Positions 37,543-48,214 of a stretch of DNA of 64,000 nt are shown here, in pieces (position 1 is the first letter of the stretch; every line of letters begins with the position of its first letter). The stretch lies in contig CM068367.1 of the NCBI GenBank assembly GCA_034769895.1, positions 690,298,268 to 690,362,267 on the forward strand, read 5' to 3'. The position numbers were made by a program, and so were the translations under genes. The DNA comes from Magicicada septendecula. Taxonomy: Eukaryota > Arthropoda > Insecta > Hemiptera > Cicadidae. The notes beneath the pieces were generated by a model. That model was not told where the DNA came from. It ran no database searches and saw only the letters and a program-made list of their open reading frames with translations.

Positions 37543-39667
37543 TTATTTCACGAATTCTTGGATTTTTTCACTCCAATTACTTGATGGTGGCTTACTCTTT
37601 GCTCTTAATGTTCTGCTTTTGGCTGTTGCTTCACAAGCAGGAAGAGGTTTGTATTGATCATTAAAATTCAACTTATAATGAAATTTGCCATCACTTGTAA
37701 ACTGCAGGCAGCGGACGTCTGTAACTTTAGCATTGCCTGACCTAAGACCAGGACGAATATATTTATACATTATTGGTGCACTATAGTTTTAAAAAAAAGT
37801 GTGATTCAAATAAGACACTTCATAAGGTCGAGGATTTCTTCTTGAATTCTTGCATATGTCCACATAATCAGCAGGCACATGAACATCTCTTTGTCGAAGG
37901 TGTCTTTCTATAGTGGCATGCATCGAATCACACTCCATTTCAGTGTGACCCTTTTCCAGATATTTGCACTCAATTGCGATGCCGTGCCTCATTGCTAGAT
38001 GTAACAGAGCATTTCTTATGACTGCACACCTATTTTGGTAGTTACATCCATCACTGAAAATGACAATTTTTTGAGAATTGTTTGCAAGAGGTAATTTAGA
38101 CTCAATAAAATGGGTCAAAATGCTAGCAAATTCATTTGTGGTCAACTCTCCTTCCGTTTCATTCCATAAATAACAAAAACCTTCATGATTCTTAAGGTCG
38201 TAGTAATAAAGTGCCTGTATATTTCGCCTGTAATAAAGTGCAGAACAATTTTATTTTGGACTTATAAATAGGCTCTGCAAATCAACAGTATATACATGTT
38301 CTTCATTTTTTTATCTTTCTCTTTTTCTAGTCTTGCAGCATCCTTCATTTTGATATGTATACTGTGTTCTTCGTCATCAATGTGATTTAGCTTATGAGCT
38401 CTACATAGATCGCATTGATCTTTCTTTGGTCTATAGAGGGCTAAATTCATGTCCTCAAATGTTTTGTGGAAGGAGCAGCTAGACAGTGGCTTACATTTTT
38501 TTTCTTTGCACCAGTTGTCACAACAAAACTGAAACAACTTTGCTTTGGATGTCCAGATAGACTCTAAATAAAGCTTTTTTGTCGATGCCCGACAGTAATG
38601 GGATTCTACAGTGGGCAGTGATGATAAAAATTCTTTCAATAATTTCAACCTGGCTGCTAATTCCTCCTGTCTTGTTTCTTTCTTTGATCTCTCCTTGTTC
38701 ACAGTACTTACATCAGTAACATTTACATTATTTTCTACTGCAAGTTCTTCTAAAATTTCATCATGTTCTTCTAATTGATCTTCTTCAAACCATTTATGTA
38801 ACATCCATTCTCCCAGTCGCAAAGTTGCCAGAAGCATCTTTTGGCACACTCTGACTTTTGTTTTGTTTACATTCAAATGAAATTTATAAGAATATTTCCT
38901 GCGAGAAGTGGTTTCATTAATTCTATCTCGAGACCCCTGAGTAATATTTATGTCTGTCAGATTTCTTACGTAATACTTTTTCTCCATCCAGTCATTTCCC
39001 AGAAATCATTGAATATTTTTGTTCTTTCTGCATCTGTAAGATATTTACAATGGTATGTTTGGCCCTTACACTTGCAGGTTATTGGCTTCAATTCTCTTTT
39101 AGGCCTGGTGACATATTCCTTGAATTTTCCATCTACGTATTTTCTTCCTATATAGTCTTTACCCTGTTCACGTAAAATCTTAGCTTTCTTATTCTCCCAC
39201 TCTTCTTCTACCACTTGGTGTCTTTTTCTTCTTTTGGGTTTCAGAACTACTTCACTATTGTTTTCATTATGGTCTATTTCTTCTGAAACTTCTTCACCAG
39301 TATTGTTTTCTCTTTCAGCCCTCTGTCCATTAATATCATTATTTACATCAGTTACATTATTTGTGTTATTATCTACATGGTTTATATTATTTATATCAAT
39401 AACTGTGGCACTTTCATAGTTTTCAAACGTATCAACCTTTAGGGAACACTCTTCCATTTTGTTTCCATGTCCATCATATAGTTCAATGGTACCATTATTA
39501 TTTACTTCTGTCAGTAGGCCGTTATCATACAACACTTTTGCTGATGGTAGTTGCACATTTTTGTTGTATACTTTGGTTACAACAACTTGTGTGTTTTTTA
39601 TGTATTCACTTGACTCCGGTTGATAATCCTCCATTACTTGGCCACATGTCATTTCAATTTCATCCAT
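37543..39667 (-). pseudogene. Transposase, RNase-H-fold, Sola-like; core and C-terminus, broken
   Basis: Four consecutive reading segments on the minus strand. 39,667-38,966 is acidic and basic, then has CKCKGQTYHCKYLT and the family block TDAERTKIFNDFW. 38,987-38,262 has RRKYSYKFHLNVNKTKVRVC, then a Cys/His block (KKDQCDLCRAHKL). 38,145-37,789 has the catalytic-type FSDGCNYQNR and KGHTEMECDSMHATIER. 37,770-37,543 has the C-terminal YIRPGLRSG...VRCLQF. The first two segments are joined by a frameshift near 38,980. A second frameshift near 38,300 leads into YTVDLQSLF (probable first catalytic Asp) with an in-frame TAA just after it (about 38,240). The last two segments are in the same frame, separated by one TAA at 37,787-37,789. 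So about four breaks: an old, inactive copy. The DLQ...FSDGCxxQN...KGHTxMExDS order is typical of a transposase family very common in insects; the Sola label is from memory. Confidence 0.75.
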
Positions 39668-39672
39668 TTCAT

Positions 39673-40137
39673 TTAGAATTTAGTCAGTTCATTCAAACTG
39701 TAATTGCTAGGGCTAAATATGATAGGGCTACCCACATTTTCAATTTTTTGTTCCACTGCATCACAAATTTCAGTCCCTGAAAAACTTATTATATTATCAG
39801 CGAGGCATTTGTTTAAGTTATCAGCGTAACTTGGATTAACAAAATCAATTGCTTCAGTATCATGAAGAATCATGTATACTAGATCGTTGTTTTCAGCAGT
39901 AGCTAACACGTTATCACAACTTTTTTCTAAATTCATATTATTGTCAAAATTTTTTGTATTTCTACTATCTCCATTCTCGATAGGACCATCATCGACACTA
40001 TCTTCATTCTCTGTAGGAGCTTCACCAACACTCTGCTCTGGTAGCAGAATTATTTTTGCCTCATACATATCTTGTCCTAGTCGTACCAATTTTTTGCTTC
40101 TTGAAGACATTGTGGTACTGAAAAGGAAAAAAGCCAA
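39673..40137 (-). CDS. N-terminal ORF of the Sola-like transposon (possible first part of the transposase)
   Basis: 154 codons; a second Met at 40,110 (MSSRSKKLVRLGQDMYE) gives the basic start typical of this transposase family and is the more likely start. The rest is acidic and of low complexity, without a domain I recognise. It ends 6 bp before the next ORF (start 39,667) in another frame, so it is either the N-terminal part of the same protein (frameshift or spliced junction) or a separate small ORF of the element. No frame-restoring splice site is obvious. Confidence 0.5.
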   Translation of the reverse strand: MAFFLFSTTMSSRSKKLVRLGQDMYEAKIILLPEQSVGEAPTENEDSVDDGPIENGDSRNTKNFDNNMNLEKSCDNVLATAENNDLVYMILHDTEAIDFVNPSYADNLNKCLADNIISFSGTEICDAVEQKIENVGSPIIFSPSNYSLNELTKF

Positions 40138-40909
40138 TTAGTGGTCAATAAAGTAAAAACAATACTGACCACTTAACTGCTAAAACTTTGTTCATATCAC
40201 AAGTTGACTTTTTTGAAAACCTCGTATCTCCAACTACATTACGAACGCAAAACTCGTAACTCCAGAACACCTAACTTAGCAAACATATTAACTCAAATAG
40301 AGAAGTGATAAATTACTAGAATGTTGTTTTTAACAATAATACATTTTAGTCCTATACTTTATTATTTAACTCTAAACGGTGTAGAATTTACAACACAATC
40401 GTCATAAAGTCAAGCGATTCGTAAATAAACTTTGACAGACACAAAACACGTAACTCCATAATCACTATAACCTAACCTAAATTTTTGATTTGTTTGCAAA
40501 ACACTGAACTCCCATACTCTTTTGAAAAACTATTTGACTTAATATTAGTGCATAATCAACTACCCATTATGCAAAATAACAATAATAAAATTACTCACCT
40601 CCACAGAAATAAACAGCATTTAGTTTTTGAGCTTAAAACTGAGTAATAACAATGATAACAACACACAAGCAGTGATAACCACCTGTTGCATGGAAGCAGG
40701 CTGTGAACTGTGGGAGTTCAGTAGTTTGCAAAAACAAAATTCCCTCCAATTAGATTAGTGGTTTATAAATTTCCTTTTTAGGGAATTTCAAAATTTTTGC
40801 GAGTTACGAGGTTTGACAGAGCTGTGCGGGGATCTCAAACCAACTAATAACACACAAAAACCCAAAATCAATTTTTTTGGAGTTACGTGTTTTGCGAATT
40901 AGGCTGACG

Positions 40910-40927
40910 ATATATATATATATATAT
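40910..40927. repeat. (TA)n microsatellite
   Basis: About 18 bp of TA repeats between the DNA transposon and unit B; together with 36,922-36,934 it is the split target tract of the transposon. Confidence 0.85.
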
Positions 40928-42975
40928 TGTAACGTGTAATATCGTTTTACCCTTACAAATCTAATAATCGTTCTTTTATATTTCATTTAGACTCACTATT
41001 GGGATAGCCAATTTGTTACATCTAGACTCGAATCTATGGTTATTTATCTGAATTTGCGTCTTGTTTAACTCTGTTATTATTTGTATATATTTTTGTTAAT
41101 ATTAAATTAAGGATGAGTATCTGTTCAGGGGGATGTTTGTTGAGCGCCAATTTGCAATCACCGTTGCAAATAAAATTTTATTGGTGAAGTATCAATAATA
41201 AATTTTTGATCAAATTTATGTAAATAGTATATGGTCTCTTTATTCTGTAATGAACTCTCTTTTATTCTTTTCTTTCAGCAATGGATATGATAACTTGTGC
41301 TCATCACCACATTTTTAAAAGAAATCTGCTAAGATTTTCAATTGATGAGTGTTGCCAACTTAATCTAATTACTGAGGTCAACTCACAGTATCAGATATTT
41401 TGTTCAGAATATCATACCCTTTTTGTTTTCATGAAATAAGAAACAAATAAACCTTTTTCTGTATTTTGTAAACTCAAATCCTTTATTTATTCTTCAATTT
41501 GTTCTAAATGTAAAACATAATTTTTAACAAAGTTTGGCCAGCTGTATTTTTATAAGCTCAGAGTGGCAGAGTAGCTCTTAGATGTCAGGCTTTTTAAAAC
41601 ATTTTATAATTTGTTTTTAATAAACAAAATACAATTATAAGGTTTAGTAGGTCCTTTCGACTACGATATAACAACAGTATTGACAGGGAAAGTACCAAAA
41701 TACATATGATGAGAAAAAGTCACAATGTATCTTAAAAGGATTATATTAAGTGTAAAACAGTTCAGTGTATAGGTTAAGTTATAAAAATATTTTTTAGACT
41801 TAATTAGTTTTAAATTATGTTAGCACTATACATCAATGGTGGCTTATGCTTATGTCCATATTATTAATCATTATTGTTCTCAGTGAAAGTTAATTATGGT
41901 TTTTATAAAAAAAGTATTCTAAGTTTTTTGAAACCTTTAGATCAGGTTTAACAGGGAATATTTCAGATTAATTTTACATCAAAAAATACTTCTCTCCCTG
42001 TGTCAATTGGTCCAATTTCTTCAGAGATGTCCTGGTTTAATTCTGTAGTCTTGTAGCAATTCTTTCTTCTATTTTAATCTTGACATATAATTATTCAATT
42101 GTTTATCTGGAGATGCACTAATATCACATATATTATAATTTATTTTTCACTATAAGTATTTAAATCAACCTTTTTGCATTCAGTTTTTTTAGAATCAATC
42201 AATTTTCTTCCTCAACATATTAGTTGCTAAGGCCTCTCTTAGCTATCTCCTTGGTTTCCAAGTAACATTTTTATATCACCCTGGTGACATCATAAGAATA
42301 ATATAAACAAACCTTTTACTATTTTATATGTCATTTTCTTTTAAAAGGATATACCTTTTTTTATAAGAGCTCTTATCTTCTTTTTATTTGTTTCTTTGTT
42401 CTTCTGATAAAAAACTGATTATTTTGACATCACTCTTGACTATTTTCTGATCTATATTTCCTGAGTTAATGATTTACATTTTTTTTTTTTTTAATTTCTG
42501 TTCCAAACTTATTTATTTCTTTTTGTACCTTTCACTTTCTTAAATTTATTTTATACATTTGGTAATCTTTTAACATAAACTGACATTGTTTCCTTATTAT
42601 TTTAATAGAAATCTTATTCATATAATTTGACCGACTATGATTTTGGTACTTTCTTGTTAAGACTAACATTAGTGTTATTAACACTAGTATACATAATATC
42701 AATATAGTGACAAAAACTGATTACTAATAACTATTAGTAATATGATATAATTCCCCTTAACTGACTGTGTTTATAACTTTACAGTCTGCACACAAAAAAC
42801 AAATTTCATAAGTAAGTTCTTACTTTAATTATAATAAACATAACATACAATAAACAATTAAAATTAAACATATTCAATTAAGTCTTTCTTAAAATATTAT
42901 GTCTCCTGGTACTTTTTAATAAAATAATCATGGTATATTTATGTTACTAGGGCATGGTAAAAATGTCACGTAACA
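40928..42975 (-). mobile_element. LTR-type unit B, minus strand
   Basis: On the minus strand the unit ends ATTACACGTTACA at 40,928, directly against (TA)n. 225 bp before that end lies GATTGCA followed by AATTGGCGCTCAAC (41,139-41,153), again an LTR end plus primer-site-like motif. A plausible start is TGTTACGTGACATTTT at 42,975, similar to the opening of the region-1 LTR (TGTAACGTGACA), with a TA-rich tract outside it. A GTTACTTGGAAACC X-box-like site lies at 42,253-42,266. The right boundary is weak: the flanking bases do not give a clear TSD. No coding capacity seen. Confidence 0.45.
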
Positions 42976-43002
42976 TAAAATATATATATATATAAATAAA
43001 AA

Positions 43003-43462
43003 CGTTATTTTGAACACCTAAATGCATACAAAAAACCAGAAATATATAAATCCAATTTAGCCACACATGCAATAAACACAGGACATGAATTCCCAGACAT
43101 AACCAATGTAACACTAATAAAACATATACCACACAAAGGCACCATAATGAACATTTGGGAAAATTTACAGATATACAAACATAAAACAGAAAACAAACTA
43201 ATACCTGAACAAATACAAATCAATACAAAACGACACAATATTCAAAGCACTCAACATAGAAAATACACAAAAAACTAACACATACACCACAATCACACAC
43301 AATAAAACCAATTTGAAATACCAGAAGCCAACAGGAAGCCACAATAATAGTAGTCAACCAGCAAAGCATATGTATTTCACCAGACAGAAAAACCGGAAGG
43401 CTGAGGATGGGTGTAAGATAGTGCCCGAAACATGTTCCAATAAAGGATAAAAATAACATCTT
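43003..43462 (+). mobile_element. Penelope-like element, 3' remnant with GIY-YIG endonuclease tail
   Basis: Frame 43,003-43,278 (91 codons, no start) reads RYFEHLNAYKKPEIYKSN, LATHAINTGHEF, then GTIMNIWENLQIYKHKTEN and IPEQIQI, ending at a TAA. The order RF/Y-x-EH, the H-x-x-N-T-G-H block, the MN-x-x-E-x-x-x-IYKHK block and the QI tail is the C-terminal signature of the GIY-YIG endonuclease of Penelope-like retroelements. The reverse transcriptase is missing: the element is cut off by the TA-rich tract at its left. Downstream, 43,401-43,437 holds the tail motif found in other such elements. Confidence 0.75.
43395..43445 (+). ncRNA. Hammerhead-ribozyme-like core in the Penelope-like 3' tail
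   Basis: CTGAGGA (43,401-43,407), a possible helix II with GGGT...GCCC, then GAAAC (43,427-43,431), a two-base loop, and GTT (43,434-43,436). This matches the hammerhead core CUGANGA - helix II - GAAA with a two-base-pair helix III and a GUH cleavage site, a layout known from Penelope-like elements. Helix I pairing is weak (two pairs), so the copy may be inactive. Confidence 0.45.
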
Positions 43463-43814
43463 GAGGTAAATTTAATTATAAATATTAAATGTAATATATA
43501 TATATATATTGTTACAACACAAATAAGCCACCCCAGTACCAGGGATAAAAAAGATGATAATAAATATAAATATACTTCATATTAAATAAAATGATTAAAT
43601 ATAAAATAAAATATAAAGACGGTGACACGACAAACGATGACATGACCTAACCCAAGTGATTGACCAAACAAACAGGAAACCAACAAAGAAGGGAAAAAAC
43701 CGAAACCAAAGAAGAATAAAGACAATTGAAGGAAGTGAACGAATTCATACAACCAAATAATATAAAACCAAATGAGAAGGGGAGAACCGAATTAAAATGA
43801 AGCCAATTGAAAAT

Positions 43815-43883
43815 GAAGAAGAAGAAGAAGAAGAAGAAGAAGAAGAAGAAGAAGAAGAAGAAGAAGAAGAAGAAGAAGAAGAA
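43815..43883. repeat. (GAA)n microsatellite, about 23 units
   Basis: Uninterrupted GAA repeats inside unit D. Its complement reads as poly-Ser, poly-Phe or poly-Leu in the three minus frames, which explains the long minus-strand ORFs here. Confidence 0.95.
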
Positions 43884-45457
43884 AAATGAAGAGGAAACGA
43901 AGTGAAGCCAAGGGATAAGAAACACCACAAATATAAAAGGGAGAAATGGTACACTCAAGTATAATATTGGGAATAAAACCATTAATATCCAATACCAGAA
44001 ATAAATATTGTTCTCAATGAAATAATTAATATAACTGTTTTAACCAAAACCGTAAAGTAATATTGTAAAAAGAAAAAGTACACTAACCCAAAAAATTAGA
44101 GTTAGATATAGTAAAAATCTATAGAAAAATAACATTAATAATACTGCGTATAATTTGTAATGAAAGAAATAGTGAGAAGGTGAGAAAGTGACAAAGAGAA
44201 ATAATTATAGGGATTACCCACTAAGAAACACTTAATATAAACAGTTAAAACGTGCAATAGTGAAAGTGTGAACCCCAAAAATGGTTAGAAACCATAATAA
44301 TGATAATAAAAACACTCAATAATCAATAAGAAACAATAATTGATTAATAGTGAATCCAATTATAAGTAAGAGTAAGGTTTTTAGAATATTAGATGTAAAC
44401 ACTTCATAATGTGAAATAAACACTGAAGAGTGATAAGAAAACACTGTGTGAGTAAAAGTGATACAAATTAGTAATTAGAAATATAAAGTTTTAATAATAA
44501 TAGTAAATGGAAACAATTAGTGATATGAAACGAACACTGGAAAGTGATAATAACATTGTCCATAAAGATTAGTTGTAAACGATTGTATTTAAAAGGGGAG
44601 TATCCCATGTAAAGATAAACAGCTAGTATTAACATGGATTGAGAGTAGAGTTTAATTAGGAAATAAGCAAGTAATAATAAATAAATAAACACCCCAGATA
44701 GTAAGGGAAAACCAATTGTTCAAAAGGTGATGTTAGTTAACACCCAAAAAATGGTAATTAATGAATTAAGTTGTAAACAAACTTTACTTAATAATGGTAA
44801 AATAATTGTATAGTTATATTTACGAATAGGGTATGACTGAAGAATTTGTACAGAGCATACACCTAGATGTTATATTTTTAATTGAGGAAGAATAGGGAGT
44901 GGTAGCCATATTATTTAACAAAGGCAAAATAGAGGATTAAGAAGTTAAGACAATACAAATCTAATTACAATAGAAAAACAATAAATGTAGAAAATAACAG
45001 AACCACTAATCAAACAAAATACATTAGAATAAAATGAAACATCATTTATATAAATTCAGTAGATATAGTTAATGGATACTAGTGCATCTGAAATGCCTAA
45101 CTATCAAAACCAATAATTACAAATTGTATAAAATCCACAAGGAAATTAACAAATCTAAGGCAAGTAACTAGCCAAAAATTATGTATAAATCATTTTAAAA
45201 GAAAAATGTTACTATAAGAGCTTAAATTAAAAGAAATATGTAATTATCAAATGTTAACATATTTAGACAAAAGTTAATATCTAATAGAACATGACCTTAT
45301 GAGGTATTATTTTAATCTTTGAAAGGAAATAAATACAATAGTGATAATATTTAATACCCAGGAAGGAAGACAGAAAAATAAAATCAATCAGAAAATATAT
45401 AGTAAATTTGAATAAAAATTTCAAATATGATAACAATGCTTTTAATCTAGGCCTTAA

Positions 45458-45488
45458 CCAATCAAAGGGTTGTCGTTACCATAGAAAC
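45458..45488 (+). promoter_or_regulatory. CCAAT plus X-box-like promoter module in unit D
   Basis: CCAAT at 45,458-45,462 and GTTACCATAGAAAC at 45,475-45,488, 12 bp apart. The X-box-like sequence is identical to that of unit A. Confidence 0.45.
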
Positions 45489-46703
45489 AGGCCGTTGGTT
45501 ACTAATTTTCCGTTAATTTTGTTTACTCGAAAAATGACGCTTGGGGAGTAGGGACGCAAGATTTTGTATGACCAAAATTTTACTTTAAAAAGTTTAAAAA
45601 ATATTCAAAAGTCAAAAACATGTACCAGTGAGAAGGAGAAGAGGATTAACGTTTAACTGATGTCCAGGAACTAAATAAATGAAAATTAAAAGCAGAGATT
45701 CCCAAGACAAATTAGAAAAAGACGCTAGCAGCCTAAGTCACTCCAAATTTGATGAAGTTTCCATTACCAAAGAACACGATCTATCACAACCTTCTGAACT
45801 GATAAGTATCATTTAAACACCCTAATCCCAGGAATAAAAGCACTTTAAATATTTCTCACATTTATACAAACTCTCACTATGAATTAAAAATAATTTTCTT
45901 TCAATGATTAAATAAAATAAACTTACTTAGAAAAACTTGGTAACTAAAAAATAACCTCGCACTAATTTGCAAACTTTTGTAACAACTATTACTACACTGC
46001 CGAGCAATTTGTAACCACACTGTATATTATCTAAGTACGGATAAGGTACGGTAGTGTACTTTTTTATATGTTTTCTTTATAATCTAAAGAACTCCAGATT
46101 TTGGGCGAGCTGACAAATAATGTACAAACAGTAGCCATAATGGCGTCAGAATTGCTCGTTTCAAAACTAATTTCGTCAGCTTGAGATTTGTGTTTCATGT
46201 TTTATGCCGGAGCAATTTTATTGAATACTAAATTATAATATTATTGTCACATTGATGAATTACCAAACTATAATCAAAGAAACAGTACAGAGTATAACCA
46301 TTGTTTTATTTCATAGGAAATTGTATTATATATGTGTGTGTTAGCGAATTCACTGTACAGACAACTAGCGCTCTTGCTAGCTGTACAGAGGCAGGAACCA
46401 TTCGAACGCTCCAGCCGTCACTGCTGAAAACACCAAACTAACATATTAATTCACAAATTTAATTGTTTTCAATAAACAATTTGGCGCCACCCGGGATTCA
46501 CAAACCCCTATGAAATTACAGGTAAGGTCTCCACTAGGTTGTACTGATAATTGTGACAACGCTACGGACTTCGTTAGCAACAACCATTAAAGTAACAACA
46601 GGTGTGAGACGAACGCACCACACCAACACATAAAAATCTGGTGTACACATTTTACAGATACGCACCAGTCACACTCGTTACAATATATATATATAATAAA
46701 AAT

Positions 46704-46975
46704 GGCTCCCATGTATACCACCAAAGTAGCTTAGGAGTAGGCAGGGTAGGCTGCCTAATATGAGCCGTATGGCATATAAGGAAGGCAGTGTGGCCAGCAC
46801 TACGCTTCAGCCGCCCATTATTATCCCCAGGATGTTATCCCAGGTACTCATTTTCAACAGGCTGAGTCGACCTGGGGGCTGAAAAACGCATCTTGATTTT
46901 ATGGTGCGGGACCGGGAATTGAACCCAGGACCTCTAGATTAGTAGCCAGGTGCCATACCCACTGGTCTACCAAGC
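46704..46975 (-). mobile_element. tRNA-derived SINE, minus strand
   Basis: The minus strand opens GCTTGGTAGACCAGTGGGTA (46,975 downward) with an A-box-like TGGTAGACCAGTGGG, then GGTTCAATTCC (rc of 46,916-46,926), a near-perfect B box. The tRNA-like head is about 75 bp; a roughly 190-bp body follows, ending near CCCATGTATACC (rc) and GGGAGCCATTTTTATTAT. A and B boxes form the internal RNA polymerase III promoter. The copy sits in a TA tract, which makes its TSD ambiguous. A functional tRNA is unlikely because the acceptor stem does not close. Confidence 0.75.
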
Positions 46976-47333
46976 ATAAATATATATATATATTTATTTA
47001 TTATAATTTTATGATTTCTGTAAATTTAGTGAAGGGTGTGTAAATTCCATTTCTCATAGTTTGTACCTTTTCACCTAATTTTCTTTAATATGTTAAAACA
47101 GCAGTAAAAAAAGAAGTAAGAAGAAGTCAAATTTAACCATTGTAGGTCCATATGGAGACTGGTTTCAATGACAAAACACAGACTAATTCAGGTAAAGTTA
47201 ACAAGTTAATAAACTTAAGAATTGATAACCACCTGTTCACACACAGCACAACTTTATAGGAATATAAAGTTTACACAGATGTAGAATTATGAAATTTTAT
47301 AAGAAATTATATGCAGTACCTATGTGTACATAC
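46976..47333. other. AT-rich spacer, nothing recognised
   Basis: Begins with a (TA)n/(TTA) tract at 46,979-47,005. No ORF of interest, repeat or TSD found. Confidence 0.5.
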
Positions 47334-47341
47334 AGCCTAGA

Positions 47342-48206
47342 CAGGGCCGGAACTAGCCCTCCTTTCACCCGGGGCAAGGGTATATTTCGGCGCCCCTCCT
47401 CCCCCTCCATGCCGTACTCACTCCATTTAAAACTATTTAACAAAGAACAAAAGCATATACTTTCCTGTACTTAAGTCAATGCTATTAATTACAGCTTCGT
47501 AGCTTTACTCATCAACACACTACACTATAGTGCAAACAGATCAAGTGAAATTCAGTTGTGAAATTACAGCACTCCTCTATTGTATTTTGTGTAATAATTT
47601 TTAACGGAATCTAAAAAGTAAAAGGTTTTTTCTTCATTTGTTAATCTGAAGTTACAAAAGTGGGTAACACATTAAGAAATGAGACATTCAGTTAAACTTC
47701 AAATCATTCTTTAGTTTAACGATTTCACTACTTGCACCTTGCACGTAAATGATAAACTGAACTACTGAACAGTGGTTTCCTTGGCAACTTTGGCACAATC
47801 TTTTCTTTTCCCTCCAAAAATTTATCTGCATTAAACCGCAACGAGCTGGAAGTAGCCGAACACGCTCGAGCACTTACGAAGATCGGTTTAACTTGTATAT
47901 GGCCGATTGAAACTGGGCGGGAATAATCCTCAATTAATAATGAATTCTTAACATCTATGTGAAATGATTACTGCTTTTTAAATTACATCAAATTAAATAA
48001 AAATAAAATTGAAGACGTTCAAAACTAAATCGCACACATAATGCTTTATTACTTGAAAAATTGTAACATATAGACAATATAGAAAATAATTTTACTATTT
48101 CTTTGCTTTTTTGGCGCCCCGTGTCTGGGCTAGCGCCTTCGGCGCCCCCCTCCAAGCCGGCGCCCAGGGCACATGCCCCGTCTGCCCCCCCCTAGTTCCG
48201 GCCCTG
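47342..48206. mobile_element. Non-autonomous hAT element (MITE-like), 865 bp
   Basis: Inverted ends CAGGGCCGGAACTAG (15 bp, perfect) at 47,342-47,356 and 48,192-48,206. They are flanked by an exact 8-bp TSD AGCCTAGA (47,334-47,341 and 48,207-48,214). CAGGG ends and 8-bp TSDs are hAT hallmarks. The outer 60-100 bp at each end are G/C-rich (GGGGCGCC-type runs); the centre is AT-rich and has no transposase. An exact TSD suggests a fairly recent insertion. Confidence 0.92.
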
Positions 48207-48214
48207 AGCCTAGA

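Larger units (their letters stand above)
36935..40909 (-). mobile_element. DNA transposon with about 30-bp TIRs, Sola-like, 3,975 bp
   Basis: The left end reads CGTCGGCATAATTCGCAAAA and the right end, reverse-complemented, CGTCAGCCTAATTCGCAAAA; the match runs about 30 bp (through ACGTAACTC) with two mismatches. Both ends abut (TA)n, so the TSD could be ATAT or another TA-only word and cannot be fixed. Repeats of the TIR core GGAGTTACGTGTTTTG occur in both subterminal regions (about 37,121, 37,151, 37,173, 40,215, 40,246, 40,441, 40,495, 40,799), as expected for transposase-binding sites. The minus strand carries a transposase gene with several breaks. Family placement rests on the transposase motifs and is tentative. 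Confidence 0.8.
43510..46682 (+). mobile_element. LTR-type unit D (LTR plus short leader), plus strand
   Basis: Starts TGTTACAACAC at 43,510 right after (TA)n and ends CACTCGTTACA at 46,682 right before (TA)n. TTTCAATAAACA (46,467-46,478) followed by ATTTGGCGCCACCCGGG gives a classical LTR end and primer site, so the conventional LTR is 43,510-46,478 (2,969 bp). ATTACAGGTAAGG, a strong splice-donor-like site, follows about 40 bp later. The remaining leader stops at the TA tract after 204 bp. Same architecture and near-equal length as unit A on the opposite strand, with a shared promoter module. No gag or pol. Fossil. Confidence 0.6.

Noticed and set aside
41279-41440. Possible short exon (ATGGATATGATAACTTG...) after a TTTCTTTCAG acceptor-like site
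   Set aside because: A 50-codon ORF with no domain, inside unit B; one acceptor-like site is not enough support.
43647-43982. Poly-Phe, poly-Ser and poly-Leu proteins on the minus strand
   Set aside because: They are three frames of one (GAA)n microsatellite.
46900-46975. Functional tRNA gene on the minus strand
   Set aside because: The tRNA-like head is continuous with a SINE body and the acceptor stem does not close.
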